DNA from: Johnsonella ignava ATCC 51276
GTDB taxonomy: Bacteria > Bacillota > Clostridia > Lachnospirales > Lachnospiraceae
Length of the DNA: 26,550 bases
Assembly (NCBI RefSeq): GCF_000235445.1
Contig: NZ_JH378835.1
Coordinates: 89,839-116,388 of the forward strand
Direction: 5' to 3'
Below are positions 24,598 through 26,550 of the stretch, one piece after another. Numbering within the stretch: the stretch's first letter is position 1; each line of letters begins with the position of its first letter. The translations under genes were made by a program, and so were the position numbers. The notes under the pieces were generated by a model that saw only the letters and a list, made by a program, of their open reading frames with translations, was not told the DNA's origin and did no database searches.

Positions 24598-25165
24598 TTA
24601 AAGCCCTAACTCTTGCTTCTTGACCTGTGCCAGTCCTCTGTTTTCTTGTAGTAATTTCTCTATACAGCTTCTAACACTTTCAGTTTGTGCCACTTCTTTT
24701 CGTATGTCTATTATTTGAGAATATAGACTATTTTTTTCATTCCTCAAAGTGCCTATTTCTTATTTCCATTTGGATATATTTAAGGTTTTGCTTTCTCCTA
24801 AACGCTCTTTCAAATAAAATAATCTCTGCGGTATATTCATTGTAGAAAGTATCTTGTTTATTTCTCTTCAGCTTGGTATAGGCTTTGTAGGTGTCTTTAT
24901 GCTTCAAATATTTCTCGGCTTGGTCGATAAGTCGTACTCTGTCATATATTTTCTTTTCGGTATCTTTAATAGCTCTTGTGGTCTTGTGATTTTTATCTCT
25001 TAAAGTAACTATACTTTCTTTCAGTTCAAATAAGGAAATGATATTTTTCTCTTTTAAGAATTGATAGCTTTCAATGTATTGTTCTAAATCTGTATTATGG
25101 TTATCTGCATTTTTACGGATAAGATTTTCAAAAACGGATAGCAAAACAGCATAAGAAAAATACAA
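24598..25165 (-). pseudogene. MobA/MobL relaxase remnant B (C-terminal region)
   Basis: The frame reads FENLIRKNADNHNTDLEQYI, later DQAEKYLKHKDTYKAYTKLK and NEYTAEIILFERAFRRKQ, a helical C-terminal region of MobA/MobL relaxases. After a shift it continues LNISKWK, a TAA, EIGTLRNEKNSLYSQIIDIR, KEVAQTESVRSCIEKLLQEN and RGLAQVKKQELGL to the native stop at 24598. The HUH nuclease part is missing. It keeps the segment that remnant A has lost. No AUG start is seen; TTG at 25165 merely opens the frame. Confidence 0.68.
24632..24774 (-). repeat. Direct repeat copy 2 (relaxase-derived)
   Basis: Partner of 17882-18027, same strand, with a few small gaps. The longest exact stretches include a block around TCTATTATTTGAGAATATA and one around CCTCAAAGTGCCTATTTCT. 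Confidence 0.8.
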
Positions 25166-25221
25166 AAAATCAAAATTTTGAACAAGGGGGTTTTATGCCC
25201 AAAAATAGACAGTATTATAGA

Positions 25222-25288
25222 AAAATAAAATATCCTGACCAAGTCACAAAGCCAAAACACCTTGTACTTGTCAGGATATTTCTATTTT
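25222..25288. repeat. Long near-perfect hairpin, possible relic oriT
   Basis: The arms contain a 12-bp perfect inverted repeat AAATATCCTGAC / GTCAGGATATTT, extended on both sides (AAAATA outside, AAGT and ACAA inside) so that nearly the whole 67 nt can fold into one stem. It lies just upstream of relaxase remnant B, where transfer origins of such elements are usually found. A bidirectional terminator or an element end are alternatives. Confidence 0.45.
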
Positions 25289-25312
25289 GTTCTGCAGGGA
25301 TTAAAATTCCTT

Positions 25313-25366
25313 ATTTCCCGACAGCCCCACTCCCTATTTTTAAGTTATCTATTTCCCGACAACCCC
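25313..25366. repeat. Two 16-bp direct repeats
   Basis: ATTTCCCGACAGCCCC (25313-25328) and ATTTCCCGACAACCCC (25351-25366) differ at one base. Just beyond, TGCAACTTA occurs three times (25383, 25393, 25471). They lie between the hairpin and the regulator gene; no gene is present in 25166-25482. Confidence 0.6.
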
Positions 25367-25482
25367 TTTTGATTCTGTGTATTGCAACTTACTGCAACTT
25401 AATTTTTCTGCTACAAAACCTCATTGCATGGTACTTTTAAAAATCAATTACCTACTAAAAATCATGGTTCTGCAACTTACTT

Positions 25483-26092
25483 TTACTCGTTAAGTTCCCA
25501 ATGACCATTATTTCCACTACCTACATATTGCAAATTATCTATTTCCTTCAAAGTTCTTTGTATCGTCTTTACACTTACCTCTGCACCTTCTGCAATAGCC
25601 TGTCTTGTAATTTTATTATTTAATCTTAAAGGAATAATCGTTCTGAATATATCTCCTTCCTCAAATAGCGGATTTTGTCCTGAATAAAGCTGTGTGTACT
25701 TGTAGGTATTTCTCATTCCTGAGCCTAATTCATCAGCAAGACCTATTTCTCTAAATACCTTTGATATAGCAGGGTTTTTAGGAAATGGCTCAAATTTCTG
25801 CAAGTCTAATGCTCCCATACCATGAGCCAAGTTGCTGTTTTCAACAGTAATTTTCTCATCATCAATAATCATCTTTGCAGGATACCCACTTGAATAATCC
25901 CTATGAGCCAATGTATTGGAAACTATCTCTCTAAGTATCCTATCTCTTGCATTGACATTGACAATTCCGTCCAATACAAATAAATCATTCAAATGCTTTT
26001 GCCCAAACTCAATAAGCCTGTCATAACTATCAATCAGATTTGTTATGACAACATCTCTATCATCATATCTATCCTTGTTTTCAACTCTGAAT
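25483..26092 (-). pseudogene. AlbA_2/RecG-C-type ATP-binding regulator (COG2865), front removed by IS3
   Basis: The frame starts right at the IS boundary with FRVENKDRYDDRDVVITNLI and continues through REIVSNTLAHRDYSSGYPAK (HATPase-like site), IGLADELGSGMRNTYKY and a C-terminal winged helix (RQAIAEGAEVSVKTIQRTLK, about residues 130-150 from the TTG at 25992). This is the C-terminal half of COG2865 proteins; the AlbA_2 DNA-binding front is absent. A TTG at 25992 could still give a 169-residue stub. Such genes are common cargo on ICEs. Confidence 0.75.
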
Positions 26093-26160
26093 TGTTGTGG
26101 TAAACTATAGTTGTAACAGGAGTGACTAATAAATATAATTATAAAATAGGAGAAATTATT

Positions 26161-26460
26161 ATGTCACAACAACATTACGAACCGGAGTTTAAGAAAAAAC
26201 TTGTACGCCTTCATTTGGAAGAAGGACGTACACTACAAAGCCTTTCTGCTGAATATGGCGTTGCCAAATCAAGCATTACCATATGGTGTAGAAAATTTAG
26301 CAAAGAATGCCGGGAACAAGCCTTAACTAATCCAACTGCCCAAAATGAATTGGAGCTTATGAAAGAAAATCGCCGACTTCGAGCAGAGCTTGAAGAGGCA
26401 CGAAAGGAAAATCTATTCCTAAAAAAAGCAGCGGCATTCTTTGCAAAAGAAATCGATTAG
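26161..26460 (+). CDS. IS3-family transposase OrfA
   Basis: The protein has 99 residues: an HTH (YEPEFKKKLVRLHLEEGRTL, QSLSAEYGVAKSSITIWCRK, residues about 5-45) and a leucine-zipper helix (NELELMKENRRLRAELEEAR, about 63-82). The ATG at 26161 has AGGAG about 9 nt upstream; a longer in-frame reading from 26122 lacks a ribosome site. The A-AAA-AAA heptamer in LFLKKAAA is the -1 slippery site toward orfB. Intact; not closely related to the OrfA at 74-364. Confidence 0.88.
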   Translation: MSQQHYEPEFKKKLVRLHLEEGRTLQSLSAEYGVAKSSITIWCRKFSKECREQALTNPTAQNELELMKENRRLRAELEEARKENLFLKKAAAFFAKEID

Positions 26461-26550
26461 AGGCTTATCGATTCATTGATGAAAACAAGGACGAACTGGG
26501 AGTCCGGCTGGCTTCTCAGACGCCTTGATATATATCCAAACGCTTATTAC
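26460..26550 (+). pseudogene. IS3-family transposase OrfB start, with frameshift
   Basis: In the -1 frame relative to orfA the reading is EAYRFIDENKDELGVR, as in IS3 OrfB proteins. The next family residues, WLLRRLDIYPNAYY, are found one base further on, after an extra C at about 26508. In the unshifted frame a stop follows within nine codons. Either the element is dead or there is a sequence error. The rest lies outside the window. Confidence 0.65.

Larger units (their letters stand above)
26093..26550 (+). mobile_element. IS3-family insertion sequence, cut by right window edge
   Basis: The left end is placed at TGTTGTGGTA (26093), because the COG2865 protein sequence breaks off there and the motif matches the end of the element at 440. 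It contains orfA and a damaged orfB start. The right end is outside the window. Confidence 0.75.

Noticed and set aside
25163..25440. Plus-strand 81-codon ORF over the hairpin and repeats
   Set aside because: It is created by the inverted repeat, has no ribosome site and shows no protein-like conservation pattern.
26122..26160. Upstream extension of the right-hand OrfA
   Set aside because: The ribosome site AGGAG lies inside this stretch, so translation should begin at 26161.
1..26550. CRISPR arrays, tRNA or rRNA genes
   Set aside because: No regularly spaced repeats and no cloverleaf or rRNA-like sequence were seen on either strand.

Overview
The window looks like chromosome of a low-GC Gram-positive gut or oral anaerobe, most likely Lachnospiraceae-type Clostridia. 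The reasons are the very AT-rich intergenic DNA, strong AGGAGG-type ribosome binding sites, sigma-A type promoters, TTG and GTG starts, and the kinds of mobile-element genes present. Apart from the IS element at the right edge, every gene I support lies on the minus strand, so transcription runs from high to low coordinates. I see no tRNA, rRNA or CRISPR array.

Edges (1-440 and 26093-26550): two different IS3-family elements, both cut by the window, have their upstream ends facing inward. Each sits inside a host gene: the left one truncates a small membrane protein gene (430-639), the right one removes the front of an ATP-binding regulator gene (25483-26092).

Left half (about 0.7-14 kb): a block that reads like a defence or stress island. 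It holds an AAA ATPase overlapping a DUF4276 TOPRIM-like partner (1148-2916), a GDSL hydrolase and an alpha/beta hydrolase (3181-4666), a coupled pair of DUF262 proteins of which the second carries an HNH-type DUF1524 domain (5039-8289, followed by a clear terminator), a ClbS/DfsB-like DNA-protection protein (8494-9030), and a two-gene module of a 1126-residue alpha-solenoid protein and a SWIM zinc-finger protein (9128-13912). The SWIM module is visibly less AT-rich than its surroundings. It resembles part of the MoxR/SWIM/VWA type systems, but no MoxR ATPase or VWA gene is present. An 18-codon leader ORF ends on the SWIM start codon as TAATG.

Middle (14.2-17 kb): a self-contained GntR(YtrA-like)-ABC ATPase-ABC permease operon with a near-consensus promoter, then a 184-residue protein of unknown function with its own promoter and terminator.

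Right half (17.3-26 kb): a graveyard of a conjugative or mobilizable element with a few live cargo genes. Remnants are a frameshifted ArsR regulator, a flavoprotein tail joined to a MobA/MobL relaxase fragment, a large serine recombinase with stops and missing front, a VirD4/TraG coupling-protein fragment, a second relaxase fragment, and a type II restriction-modification locus in which deletions fused the methylase to the endonuclease. Genes that look intact are a GNAT acetyltransferase, a four-helix membrane protein, a pyrimidine-dimer glycosylase-like protein overlapping a DUF1722 protein, the XRE controller of the dead restriction locus with its palindromic operator, and a SAP-domain protein. 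The two relaxase fragments share a diverged direct repeat of about 145 bp that brackets 6.6 kb. A long hairpin (25222-25288) upstream of the second relaxase fragment may be a relic transfer origin.

All family names come from recognising motifs by eye; no database search was run.
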